Assembly (NCBI GenBank): GCA_937925755.1
Contig: CALAMX010000095.1
Coordinates: 1 to 6,956, forward strand
Reading direction: 5' to 3'
Length of the DNA: 6,956 bases
Source of the DNA: an uncultured Burkholderiales bacterium
GTDB lineage: Bacteria; Pseudomonadota; Gammaproteobacteria; Burkholderiales; Thiobacillaceae
Shown here: piece by piece, positions 1 to 5,829 of the stretch
Position numbering within the stretch: the first letter of the stretch is position 1
How the letters are laid out: each line of letters begins with the position of its first letter
The notes under the pieces: generated by a model
Seen by the model: only the letters and a program-made list of their open reading frames with translations
Told to the model about the DNA's origin: nothing
The model's database searches: none
Program-made: the position numbers and the translations under genes

Positions 1-1056
1 GAGATCGAGGCCTTCCAGGAGATCCATCGCCGCTGGCAGAAGCTGGGCTACCCCTTCTCCAGCCTGGTCCCCTCCTACGCCACTGCCATCGGCTCCTCCG
101 CCGACCGGCCGGCGGCGCTGGCCGAGCTGATCGGGGTGATCCTCAACGACGGTGCCCGCCTGCCACCGGTCTCCCTTACCCGCCTGGAGTTTGCCGCCGG
201 CACCCCCTATCACACCGTCCTGGAACGGGAGAAACCCAAACCGGAGCAGATCTACCCGCCCGAGGTGGCGCGGGTGATGCGCAAGGCTCTGATCAACGTG
301 GTGCAGGCGGGCACCGCCCGGCGTCTGAAGGGCGCCTTTCCCCTGGCCGATGGCAGTCACCTCGTCATTGGGGGTAAGACCGGTACCGGCGACCACCGCT
401 ACGAGGTCTATGGCCCTGGCGGCGTCGTGCTGGAATCCCGTGTGGTCAACCGTACCGCCACCTTCGCCTTCTTCATGGGCAAAGACTTCTTCGGCGTGAT
501 GACCGTCTTCGTCCCCGGCGAGGCCGCCGCGGATTACAAATTCACCAGCGGCCTGGCGGTGCAGCTCGTCAAGGCGATGGAGCCGGCGCTGCGCCCGCTG
601 GTGATCGCCGAGCCACCGCCCGAGCCCAGCTGGGAGGAGCTCGTCGTCCAGTTCGAGGCCGAGACGCCGACACCGGGCGCGGCAGCACCTCTCGCCTCCA
701 CCCATGCCGAGCAGACGCCCGCCACTACCGAGGCTGCGGACAAGGCTAAACCTACCATCCCCCGCGCCGGGCCCGGCCCTTCGCGGGCAATCCAGCCAGG
801 TGTCCCGGCGGCCAAATCGGCACCTCTCAGCCCGCCCACAACGATGCCGGCGCCCCCCGCCGCCAAAACCGCCCCTGCGAAGCCTGCCACTATCAAGCCA
901 ACCGAACCTGTCTTACCCGCTGTGCCCGACCCGCCCCCTGCTGCGCCCGCCCAGCCATCGACTGCTGAGCCGACCGCACCTGCCACCCCCCAGGAACCCG
1001 TCAAACCGACACGCCGTCCCAGTGCCTGGGAAGACACTGAGTATGTCTGGCCTTGA
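1..1056 (+). CDS. Class A penicillin-binding protein (transglycosylase/transpeptidase), C-terminal part only
   Basis: The frame is open from base 1 to the TGA at 1054-1056, so 351 C-terminal residues are visible and the true start lies left of the window. The first ~200 residues read as the end of a penicillin-binding transpeptidase domain. A segment AIGSSADRPAALAELIG-ILNDG matches the stretch after the SxN motif in class A enzymes, and the third catalytic motif KTGTGDHR starts at visible residue 126 (base 376). FFGVMTVFVPG follows as the last core strands. The SxxK and SxN motifs must be upstream. Such enzymes cross-link peptidoglycan in the periplasm, anchored in the inner membrane. The KTGTGD(H/N)R form is one I associate with long, family-51 glycosyltransferase-containing proteins, but that domain is not in view. 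From about residue 220 the protein becomes a ~130-residue Pro/Ala/Thr-rich, probably disordered tail ending in PSAWEDTEYVWP. An ATG at 136 is only an internal methionine. Confidence 0.82.
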   Translation, partial: EIEAFQEIHRRWQKLGYPFSSLVPSYATAIGSSADRPAALAELIGVILNDGARLPPVSLTRLEFAAGTPYHTVLEREKPKPEQIYPPEVARVMRKALINVVQAGTARRLKGAFPLADGSHLVIGGKTGTGDHRYEVYGPGGVVLESRVVNRTATFAFFMGKDFFGVMTVFVPGEAAADYKFTSGLAVQLVKAMEPALRPLVIAEPPPEPSWEELVVQFEAETPTPGAAAPLASTHAEQTPATTEAADKAKPTIPRAGPGPSRAIQPGVPAAKSAPLSPPTTMPAPPAAKTAPAKPATIKPTEPVLPAVPDPPPAAPAQPSTAEPTAPATPQEPVKPTRRPSAWEDTEYVWP

Positions 1057-1087
1057 GCACGTGGCCCGCGCACATTGCGGTATTGGG

Positions 1088-1093
1088 TACAAT
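1088..1093 (+). promoter_or_regulatory. Candidate sigma-70 -10 element upstream of hemA
   Basis: TACAAT differs from TATAAT at one base and sits in the 68-base gap between the penicillin-binding protein gene and hemA, preceded by TTGGG. At 15-18 bases upstream the sequence is GC-rich and holds no good -35 hexamer. TTGAGC at 1053-1058 is too far away (29 bases). Transcription from here would start near 1100, giving a leader of roughly 25 bases before the ATG at 1125. No intrinsic terminator separates the two genes, so readthrough from upstream is also possible. Confidence 0.35.
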
Positions 1094-1124
1094 GCCGGGC
1101 TCAATCGATCGTCTTTTCAATGAC

Positions 1125-2387
1125 ATGCTGCTTCTGACCTGCGGCGTGAACCATCACACGGCGCCGGTGGCGATCCGTGAGCGGGTCGCCTTCCCGCCCG
1201 AGGTCCTGCCACGCGCGCTCGCCGATGTCACGGGCCGCACGGTGGCACGTGAAGCGGCCATCCTCTCCACCTGTAACCGCACCGAGATCTATTGCAGCGC
1301 CGCCGAGCCGGAGGCGGTGGTGGAATGGATGAGCCGCTTCCACCACCTCGAGCCGCGCGAGGTCAAACCCTATGTATACGTGCTACCGGGCGACCAGGCG
1401 GTGAAACACGCCTTCCGCGTCGCCTCTGGCCTCGACTCCATGGTCCTCGGCGAGACCCAGATCCTTGGCCAAATGAAGCAAGCCGCACACAAGGCCCAGG
1501 CCGCCGGCACCCTGGGGCTGATGCTGAGCAAGCTGTTCCAGCGCACCTTCTCGGTGGCCAAGGAGGTGCGCACCGCCACCGAGATCGGTGCCAACACCGT
1601 GTCGATGGCCGCCGCCGCAGTCACACTCGCCGCGCGCATCTTCCCGGATCTATCAGAACAGGCCGTGCTCTTCGTCGGCGCCGGCGAGATGATCGAACTG
1701 ACCGCCACCCACTTCGCCGCGCGCAAGCCCCGGCGGCTCATGGTGGTCAACCGCACCGCGGAGCGCGCGCGGGAACTCGCCCGCCGCTTCGGCGGCGAGG
1801 CGGCAGCATTGAGCAGTCTGCCGGAGCTCTTGCCCGACTTCGACATCCTGGTGACCTCCACTGCCAGCCCCTTGCCCATCATCGGCCTGGGCTTGGTGGA
1901 GCGGGCGATCAAGCTGCGCAAGCACCGGCCGATCTTCATGGTCGACCTCGCCGTACCGCGTGACATCGAGCCCGAGGTCGGTGAGCTGCCTGACGTCTTT
2001 CTCTATACCGTGGATGACCTGGGCGAGGTCGTGCGCGATGGCCAGGACGCCCGTCGGGCCCAGGTCGTACAGGCCGAGGCCATCATCGACGCCAGCGTCA
2101 ACGAATTCATGCACTGGGTCGAAAGCCGCCGCGCGGTGCCCACCATTCGGGCGCTGCGTGACCGTGCCGAGCGGCTACGCCGGCACGAGCTGGAAAAGGC
2201 GCACAGACTGCTCGCCAAGGGCGCCAAACCCGAGGAGGTCTTGGAGGCGATGAGCCGCTCGCTCATGAACAAGTATCTGCACGACCCCAGCCATGTGCTC
2301 AACCAGGCCTCGCGGGACGAGCTCGAAGAGCTGACCCGCACGGTCCGCCGGCTCTATAACCTGCACAGCGATTCCTCGACCGGCTGA
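1125..2387 (+). CDS. hemA: Glutamyl-tRNA reductase
   Basis: HemA reduces glutamate on tRNA-Glu to glutamate-1-semialdehyde with NADPH, the committed step of the C5 route to tetrapyrroles (heme, siroheme, cobalamin); it acts as a cytosolic dimer. The 420-residue product has the usual family length. The N-terminal catalytic domain starts with CGVNHHTAPVAIRERV. The nucleophilic cysteine lies in STCNRTEIY at residue 50, the same number as in E. coli HemA, which supports the ATG at 1125 over in-frame TTG 1053 and ATG 1092. SMVLGETQILGQMK follows around residues 105-118. A Rossmann nucleotide-binding motif (VLFVGAGEMIE, glycines 185 and 187) marks the NADPH domain. The charged helical C-terminus (RALRDRAERLRRHELEKA, then LMNKYLHDPSHVLNQ) is the dimerisation domain. 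No clear Shine-Dalgarno precedes 1125. The gene heads the hemA-prfA-prmC cluster, 42 bases before prfA. Confidence 0.97.
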   Translation: MLLLTCGVNHHTAPVAIRERVAFPPEVLPRALADVTGRTVAREAAILSTCNRTEIYCSAAEPEAVVEWMSRFHHLEPREVKPYVYVLPGDQAVKHAFRVASGLDSMVLGETQILGQMKQAAHKAQAAGTLGLMLSKLFQRTFSVAKEVRTATEIGANTVSMAAAAVTLAARIFPDLSEQAVLFVGAGEMIELTATHFAARKPRRLMVVNRTAERARELARRFGGEAAALSSLPELLPDFDILVTSTASPLPIIGLGLVERAIKLRKHRPIFMVDLAVPRDIEPEVGELPDVFLYTVDDLGEVVRDGQDARRAQVVQAEAIIDASVNEFMHWVESRRAVPTIRALRDRAERLRRHELEKAHRLLAKGAKPEEVLEAMSRSLMNKYLHDPSHVLNQASRDELEELTRTVRRLYNLHSDSSTG

Positions 2388-2429
2388 TGGCTCCGCCGCG
2401 GGCCTCCCGGCCACACCCGGACGCTGACC

Positions 2430-3512
2430 ATGAACCCCCGTCTGCTTAACAAACTCGACCAGCTCACGGATCGCCTGCGCGAACTCGACGGCCTGCTCGC
2501 CCAGCCCGAGGTCACCGCCGACCTCGACAACTACCGCCGGCTGTCGCGTGAGCATGCCGAACTGGCGCCGCTCATCGAACGCTATCGCGCCTGGCTCAGG
2601 GCCCGGGAGGACCTGGCAGCGGCCGAGGCATGGCTCGACGACCTGGAGATGCGCGAGCTGGCCCTAGAGGAACGCGCCGGGGCCGAGGCGCGGCTGGCGA
2701 CCCTCGAACGCGAGCTGCAGGTTTTGCTGCTGCCGCGCGACCCCAACGACGCCCGTAATCTCTTCCTGGAGATCCGCGCCGGCACCGGTGGCGACGAGGC
2801 CGCCCTGTTCGCCGGCGACCTGTTGCGCATGTACACCCGCTACGCAGAGCGGCAGGGCTGGCGGGTGGAGATCTTGTCCGAGAGCCCTGGCGAAGTCGGC
2901 GGCTACAAGGAGGTGATCTGCAAGGTCAGCGGCCAGGGCGCCTATTCCCGGCTCAAGTTCGAATCCGGCGGCCACCGCGTGCAGCGCGTGCCGGAGACCG
3001 AATCGCAGGGCCGCATCCACACCTCCGCCTGCACCGTGGCGGTGATGCCCGAGGCCGATGAGGTGGGCGAGGTCGAGATCAATCCGGCCGAGCTCAAGAT
3101 CGACACCTTCCGCGCCAGTGGCGCCGGTGGCCAACACGTCAACAGGACAGACAGCGCCGTACGCATCACCCACCTGCCCACTGGCATCGTCGTCGAGTGC
3201 CAGGAGGACCGCTCGCAGCACCGCAACAAGGCCATGGCCCTGGCGGTGCTCGCGGCGCGGCTCAAAGACCGGCGCGAACGCGAGGCGCGCGAGCGCGAGG
3301 CGAGCACGCGCAAGGGGCTGATCGGCAGTGGCGACCGCTCCGACCGCATCCGCACCTACAACTACCCCCAGGGCCGTGTCACCGACCACCGCATCAACCT
3401 GACCCTCTACAAGCTCGATGCCGTCATGGAGGGCGAACTCGACGAGCTGATCGACGCGCTCACCGCCGAGCACCAGGCCGAGCAGCTCGCCGCCTTGGCG
3501 GGTGAGGGGTGA
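2430..3512 (+). CDS. prfA: Peptide chain release factor 1 (RF1)
   Basis: RF1 recognises UAA and UAG in the ribosomal A site and triggers hydrolysis of peptidyl-tRNA. The product is 360 residues, equal to E. coli RF1. It begins with a charged helical domain (residues 1 to ~100), followed by the conserved GTGGDEAALFAGDLLRMY segment. The codon-recognition tripeptide is PET at residues 188-190, where E. coli has PAT, inside HRVQRVPETESQGRIHTS. The catalytic GGQ sits at 233-235 within SGAGGQHVNRTDSAVRITH, at E. coli numbering; Gln235 is the residue methylated by PrmC, encoded next door. The C-terminal RSDRIRTYNYPQGRVTDHRI is typical of class I factors. PxT rather than SPF distinguishes it from RF2. 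The ATG at 2430 gives the exact family length; upstream only a weak GGA (2419-2421) could serve as a ribosome binding site. The 42-base gap from hemA suggests cotranscription. Confidence 0.98.
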   Translation: MNPRLLNKLDQLTDRLRELDGLLAQPEVTADLDNYRRLSREHAELAPLIERYRAWLRAREDLAAAEAWLDDLEMRELALEERAGAEARLATLERELQVLLLPRDPNDARNLFLEIRAGTGGDEAALFAGDLLRMYTRYAERQGWRVEILSESPGEVGGYKEVICKVSGQGAYSRLKFESGGHRVQRVPETESQGRIHTSACTVAVMPEADEVGEVEINPAELKIDTFRASGAGGQHVNRTDSAVRITHLPTGIVVECQEDRSQHRNKAMALAVLAARLKDRREREAREREASTRKGLIGSGDRSDRIRTYNYPQGRVTDHRINLTLYKLDAVMEGELDELIDALTAEHQAEQLAALAGEG

Positions 3513-3521
3513 CACCGGTGT
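3512..3521. repeat. Ten-base perfect palindrome at the prfA stop
   Basis: ACACCGGTGT is its own reverse complement and begins at the last base of the prfA TGA. It is followed by a G-rich run. There is no T-tract, so it is not a terminator. It may be chance or the edge of the repeat-bearing junction between prfA and prmC. Confidence 0.3.
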
Positions 3522-3524
3522 GGG

Positions 3525-3629
3525 GGGTGGAGGCGTGAGGGAATGCGCAATGACTAGAACAACGGCGCCACACGCAGAGCAAGGTCTGGCTTCTCCCTCC
3601 CCCTCGAGGGGGGAGGGCTGGGGTGGAGG
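3525..3629 (+). repeat. Pair of direct repeats GGGTGGAGG, 96 bases apart
   Basis: GGGTGGAGG occurs at 3525-3533 and again at 3621-3629. The period of 96 bases is exactly 32 codons, so gain or loss of the segment between them would keep the prmC reading frame. The second copy is the flank of the palindromic repeat. The first lies just after the prfA stop. The match is short and G-rich, so chance is a serious alternative. Confidence 0.4.
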
Positions 3630-4503
3630 TGAAACGCCAGCGACCTTGGCCCACTGGCTGAACGGGGCCAGCGCCAAGCTGCAAGCCGCCCTAAACCTCA
3701 CCCGGCGCGAGGCCCGCTTGGAGGCCCAGTGCCTTGCCGCGCACGGCCTGAAGGTGGCCCGCGCGTGGCTCATCGCCCATGATGACCACTGTTTGAGCCC
3801 GCGGCAATACGAGGACCTGCAAGGTCTGCTGCAGCGCCGCCTCGACGGCGAACCCATCGCCTACATCCTCGGCCGGCGTGCCTTCTACGACCTGGAACTC
3901 GTCGTCACCCCCGCCGTGCTGATCCCGCGGCCGGAGACCGAGCTGCTGGTGGAGGCCGCGCTCGCCCGTCTGTCGCCGAAGACCCCTTGTCGCATCCTCG
4001 ATCTGGGGACCGGCAGCGGCGCCATCGCCCTGGCCCTCGCCTACCAACGCCCACAGGCCCAAGTCACGGCCGTCGACCGCTGCGCCCAGGCGCTGGCCGT
4101 GGCCCGAGCCAATGCCCAGCGGTTGAGTCTCAACAACGTCCGTTTTCTGCAGAGCAACTGGTATGCGGGGCTCGACGCGGAACGTTTCGATCTGATCGTC
4201 GCCAATCCGCCCTATGTCGCCGAAGACGACCCCCATCTACGCCAGGGCGATTTGCGCTTCGAGCCGCCCGAGGCGCTGCGGGCCGGCCCTGACGGCCTGG
4301 CCGACATCCGCGCCATCGTTGCCAGCGCCCCGGAACACCTCCGGCCCGGCGGCTGGCTGCTGTTGGAACACGGCCACGACCAGGCTACCGCCTGCCAGGC
4401 CCTGCTCACCGCGGCCGGATTTGAGACGATCTTCACCCTAGCCGACCTCGCTGGTCTGCCGCGTGTGAGCGGCGGCCGCTGGCCTGCGCGCGTGGCCACA
4501 TGA
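3550..4503 (+). CDS. prmC: Peptide chain release factor N5-glutamine methyltransferase (start uncertain)
   Basis: PrmC uses S-adenosylmethionine to methylate the GGQ glutamine of RF1 and RF2 in the cytosol. With this start the product is 317 residues. An N-terminal helical domain is visible (TLAHWLNGASAKLQAALNL, EARLEAQCLAAHGL, ARAWLIAH), then IPRPETELLV, the SAM-binding loop DLGTGSGAIALAL at residues 151-157 on, and the catalytic NPPYV at 219-222. ATG 3550 is preceded by GAGGGA (3537-3542) with seven bases of spacing. However, residues ~10-27 are encoded by a palindromic repeat and spell SPSPSRGEGWGGG, which is not part of the family. A TTG at 3646 would give 285 residues and place NPPY at 187, close to residue 183 in E. 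coli. GTG 3502, overlapping the end of prfA, would give 333 residues. Function is secure; the N-terminus is not. The 3' end overlaps the next gene by ATGA. Confidence 0.93.
   Translation: MTRTTAPHAEQGLASPSPSRGEGWGGGETPATLAHWLNGASAKLQAALNLTRREARLEAQCLAAHGLKVARAWLIAHDDHCLSPRQYEDLQGLLQRRLDGEPIAYILGRRAFYDLELVVTPAVLIPRPETELLVEAALARLSPKTPCRILDLGTGSGAIALALAYQRPQAQVTAVDRCAQALAVARANAQRLSLNNVRFLQSNWYAGLDAERFDLIVANPPYVAEDDPHLRQGDLRFEPPEALRAGPDGLADIRAIVASAPEHLRPGGWLLLEHGHDQATACQALLTAAGFETIFTLADLAGLPRVSGGRWPARVAT
3593..3632. repeat. GC-rich palindromic repeat of the 'CCCTC...GAGGG' class at the prfA-prmC junction
   Basis: The left arm CCCTCCCCCTC (3595-3605) pairs with GAGGGGGGAGGG (3606-3617), with one extra G as the only imperfection. 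A G-rich flank, CTGGGGTGGAGGTGA (3618-3632), follows. From general knowledge, this composition resembles widespread proteobacterial intergenic repeats whose flank reads like GGGCTGGGGTGAGGG. Those give PSPSRGEGWG-type peptides when they fall inside predicted genes, exactly as seen here. It could fold as a strong hairpin in the mRNA just ahead of or inside the 5' end of prmC. It has no T-tract, so it is not a standard intrinsic terminator. Its copy number in the genome cannot be judged from this window. Confidence 0.65.
3625..3632 (+). promoter_or_regulatory. Strong Shine-Dalgarno-like sequence bearing on the prmC start
   Basis: GGAGGTGA is a near-perfect complement of the 16S rRNA 3' end. No ATG or GTG in the prmC frame follows at normal spacing. 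The next in-frame candidates are TTG at 3646 (13 bases after the motif) and, less conventionally, ACG at 3634. It is part of the palindromic repeat's flank, so the match may be a coincidence of its G-rich sequence. If used, it would produce a PrmC without the repeat-encoded N-terminus. Confidence 0.3.
4500..4503 (+). other. ATGA stop/start overlap of prmC and the PqqD-HprK-like gene
   Basis: The ATG of the kinase gene (4500-4502) overlaps the TGA of prmC (4501-4503). Upstream sequence is GC-rich without a purine-rich ribosome binding site. This arrangement usually means termination-reinitiation coupling, so the accessory gene would be translated with prmC. Confidence 0.75.
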
Positions 4504-5825
4504 ACGCGGACCCCCACTATCGCCTGCCGCCGGGGGTGGAGATCCGGCACTGGGGCGAGGGCCCGGCCGCCGAAGAATGGGTGGTATATCACGAAGGCAC
4601 CGGTCAGACCCTGCGCCTGAGCGCCGCCGCCTGTGTACTGCTCGCCACCCTCATCCGGGGTCCGCTCGACCGTGGACGACTCGCCGAGGCCCTTGCCGGT
4701 GCCTTCGCTGACCCACCCGGCTTAGCCGAGCTAGAAAGTGCCCTCGATGGCCTGATCGAGGGCCTGGTCAAGCACGAATTGATCGAACTGCGCGATGCAC
4801 CTGGTACTCAGGCTCAGACCCAGCACCCCCAGCCCTCGGGTGAGGAAGTGCCCGAGGGCGGGGTGGCAACGCCGGCGCCGCAGGCCACGATCAATCCCCC
4901 CAATACCGCGACCACGGTCAGGCCACGCCTGGGCGAGCTCAGCCTACACGAGGTGCGCGCGCGGCTGCGCACGGGGCTGGCGCTCGCCACCGGCCCCTTC
5001 GTCTTCCGCATCGTGAGCCACCTGCCGCTCGTGGCCACCAACCTGCACCGGCTCTACGCCGACTTTCCGCTCGCCGAAGGGCCCTTCGCCGACTTCCACG
5101 TACGCGTCGATGCGGTCAGGGGGCCACGCCGCTGGTTCATGCCGCAGGTCCAGTTCTGGTTGGACGGCTTCACCCCCTTCAAGCCGCTACCGCTCGACCA
5201 GGCCTATGCCATGCTGGAATGGGGCATGAACTGGTGCATCGCCAGCCACGCCCACCACTACCTGATGCTGCACGCCGCGGTGCTGGAGCGCGGCGGGCGG
5301 GCGCTCATCCTACCCGGCGACCCCGGCGCGGGGAAAAGCACCCTCACCGCCGCCCTCATGCTCGACGGCTGGCGCTTGCTTTCCGATGAGATCGCCCTGA
5401 TCGACCGGGACGACGGGTACCTCTACGGCCTCGCGCGGCCGGTGAGCCTGAAGAACGCCTCCATCGAGGTCATCCGCACCCACGCATCGCTAGCCGTGTT
5501 CGGCGATGTGGCACGCGACACGCACAAGGGCACGGTGTCGCATCTCAAACCCACGCCCGCGAGCGTCGCCCGTATCGGCGAGCCGGCGCGGCCGGCCTGG
5601 ATCGTCTTCCCACGCTGGAAACAGAACGTCCCCGCCCGGCTCACCCCCCACCCCAAGGCCGCCGCTTTTCTGCACCTAGCCAGCCATGCCTTCAACTACG
5701 GCCTGCTCGGCGGCCTTGGCTTTACGTTGACCGCTCGCCTGATGGATACCGCCAGCTGCTGGGACTTCGAATACGGTCATCTGCCCGAGGCACTGGCGGT
5801 TTTCCGGGAACTGGCCGAGGCCTGA
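4500..5825 (+). CDS. PqqD-like domain fused to an HPr-kinase-related (HprK-rel-A type) kinase
   Basis: The 441-residue product has two parts. Residues ~7-97 (YRLPPGVEIRHWG... to GLVKHELIEL) look like a PqqD-family winged-helix domain, the fold that binds leader peptides in peptide-modification systems. A ~45-residue linker rich in Pro, Thr, Gln and Ala follows. From about residue 144 it resembles 'HprK-related kinase A': LHAAVLERGGRALILPG precedes the P-loop GDPGAGKST (residues 273-281, Lys279 and Ser280), then LLSDEIALID (Asp296-Glu297) as the likely metal/acidic motif. True HPr kinase/phosphorylases carry a C-terminal dimer signature that I do not see, and no ptsH-like HPr gene is in view. 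It is probably cytosolic, with no signal peptide or membrane segment. Its ATG overlaps the prmC stop as ATGA and has no Shine-Dalgarno, which suggests translational coupling. In other genomes I recall the two parts as separate adjacent genes. The substrate is unknown. Confidence 0.85.
   Translation: MNADPHYRLPPGVEIRHWGEGPAAEEWVVYHEGTGQTLRLSAAACVLLATLIRGPLDRGRLAEALAGAFADPPGLAELESALDGLIEGLVKHELIELRDAPGTQAQTQHPQPSGEEVPEGGVATPAPQATINPPNTATTVRPRLGELSLHEVRARLRTGLALATGPFVFRIVSHLPLVATNLHRLYADFPLAEGPFADFHVRVDAVRGPRRWFMPQVQFWLDGFTPFKPLPLDQAYAMLEWGMNWCIASHAHHYLMLHAAVLERGGRALILPGDPGAGKSTLTAALMLDGWRLLSDEIALIDRDDGYLYGLARPVSLKNASIEVIRTHASLAVFGDVARDTHKGTVSHLKPTPASVARIGEPARPAWIVFPRWKQNVPARLTPHPKAAAFLHLASHAFNYGLLGGLGFTLTARLMDTASCWDFEYGHLPEALAVFRELAEA
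5817..5820 (+). promoter_or_regulatory. Ribosome binding site for the nucleotidyltransferase gene
   Basis: GAGG lies nine bases before the ATG at 5830, inside the last codons of the kinase gene. It supports 5830 as the start and fits a tightly packed operon. Confidence 0.5.
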
Positions 5826-5829
5826 GTCG

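Noticed and set aside
534..1073. 179-codon minus-strand frame opposite the penicillin-binding protein tail
   Set aside because: It is Gly/Ala/Val-rich and mirrors the Pro/Ala-rich coding strand, with no recognisable domain or ribosome binding site.
1053..1124. Upstream hemA starts: TTG 1053 (overlapping the previous stop as TTGA) and ATG 1092
   Set aside because: They add 24 or 11 residues not seen in the family. ATG 1125 puts the catalytic cysteine at position 50 as in E. coli. ATG 1092 also overlaps the candidate -10 element.
1292..1963. 223-codon plus-strand frame inside hemA
   Set aside because: It is Arg/Pro-rich out-of-frame translation of an unambiguous hemA.
2388..2429. Terminator or promoter between hemA and prfA
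   Set aside because: The 42 bases are GC-rich with no T-run, no stable symmetric hairpin and no recognisable -35/-10 pair.
3595..3617. Palindrome as an intrinsic terminator for prfA
   Set aside because: It is followed by a G-rich flank and not a T-tract, and prmC coding sequence continues directly after it.
2664..3857. 397-codon open frame on the minus strand across prfA and the start of prmC
   Set aside because: It lies opposite RF1, whose match to the family is certain. Its product is a low-information sequence typical of the antisense frame of GC-rich genes.
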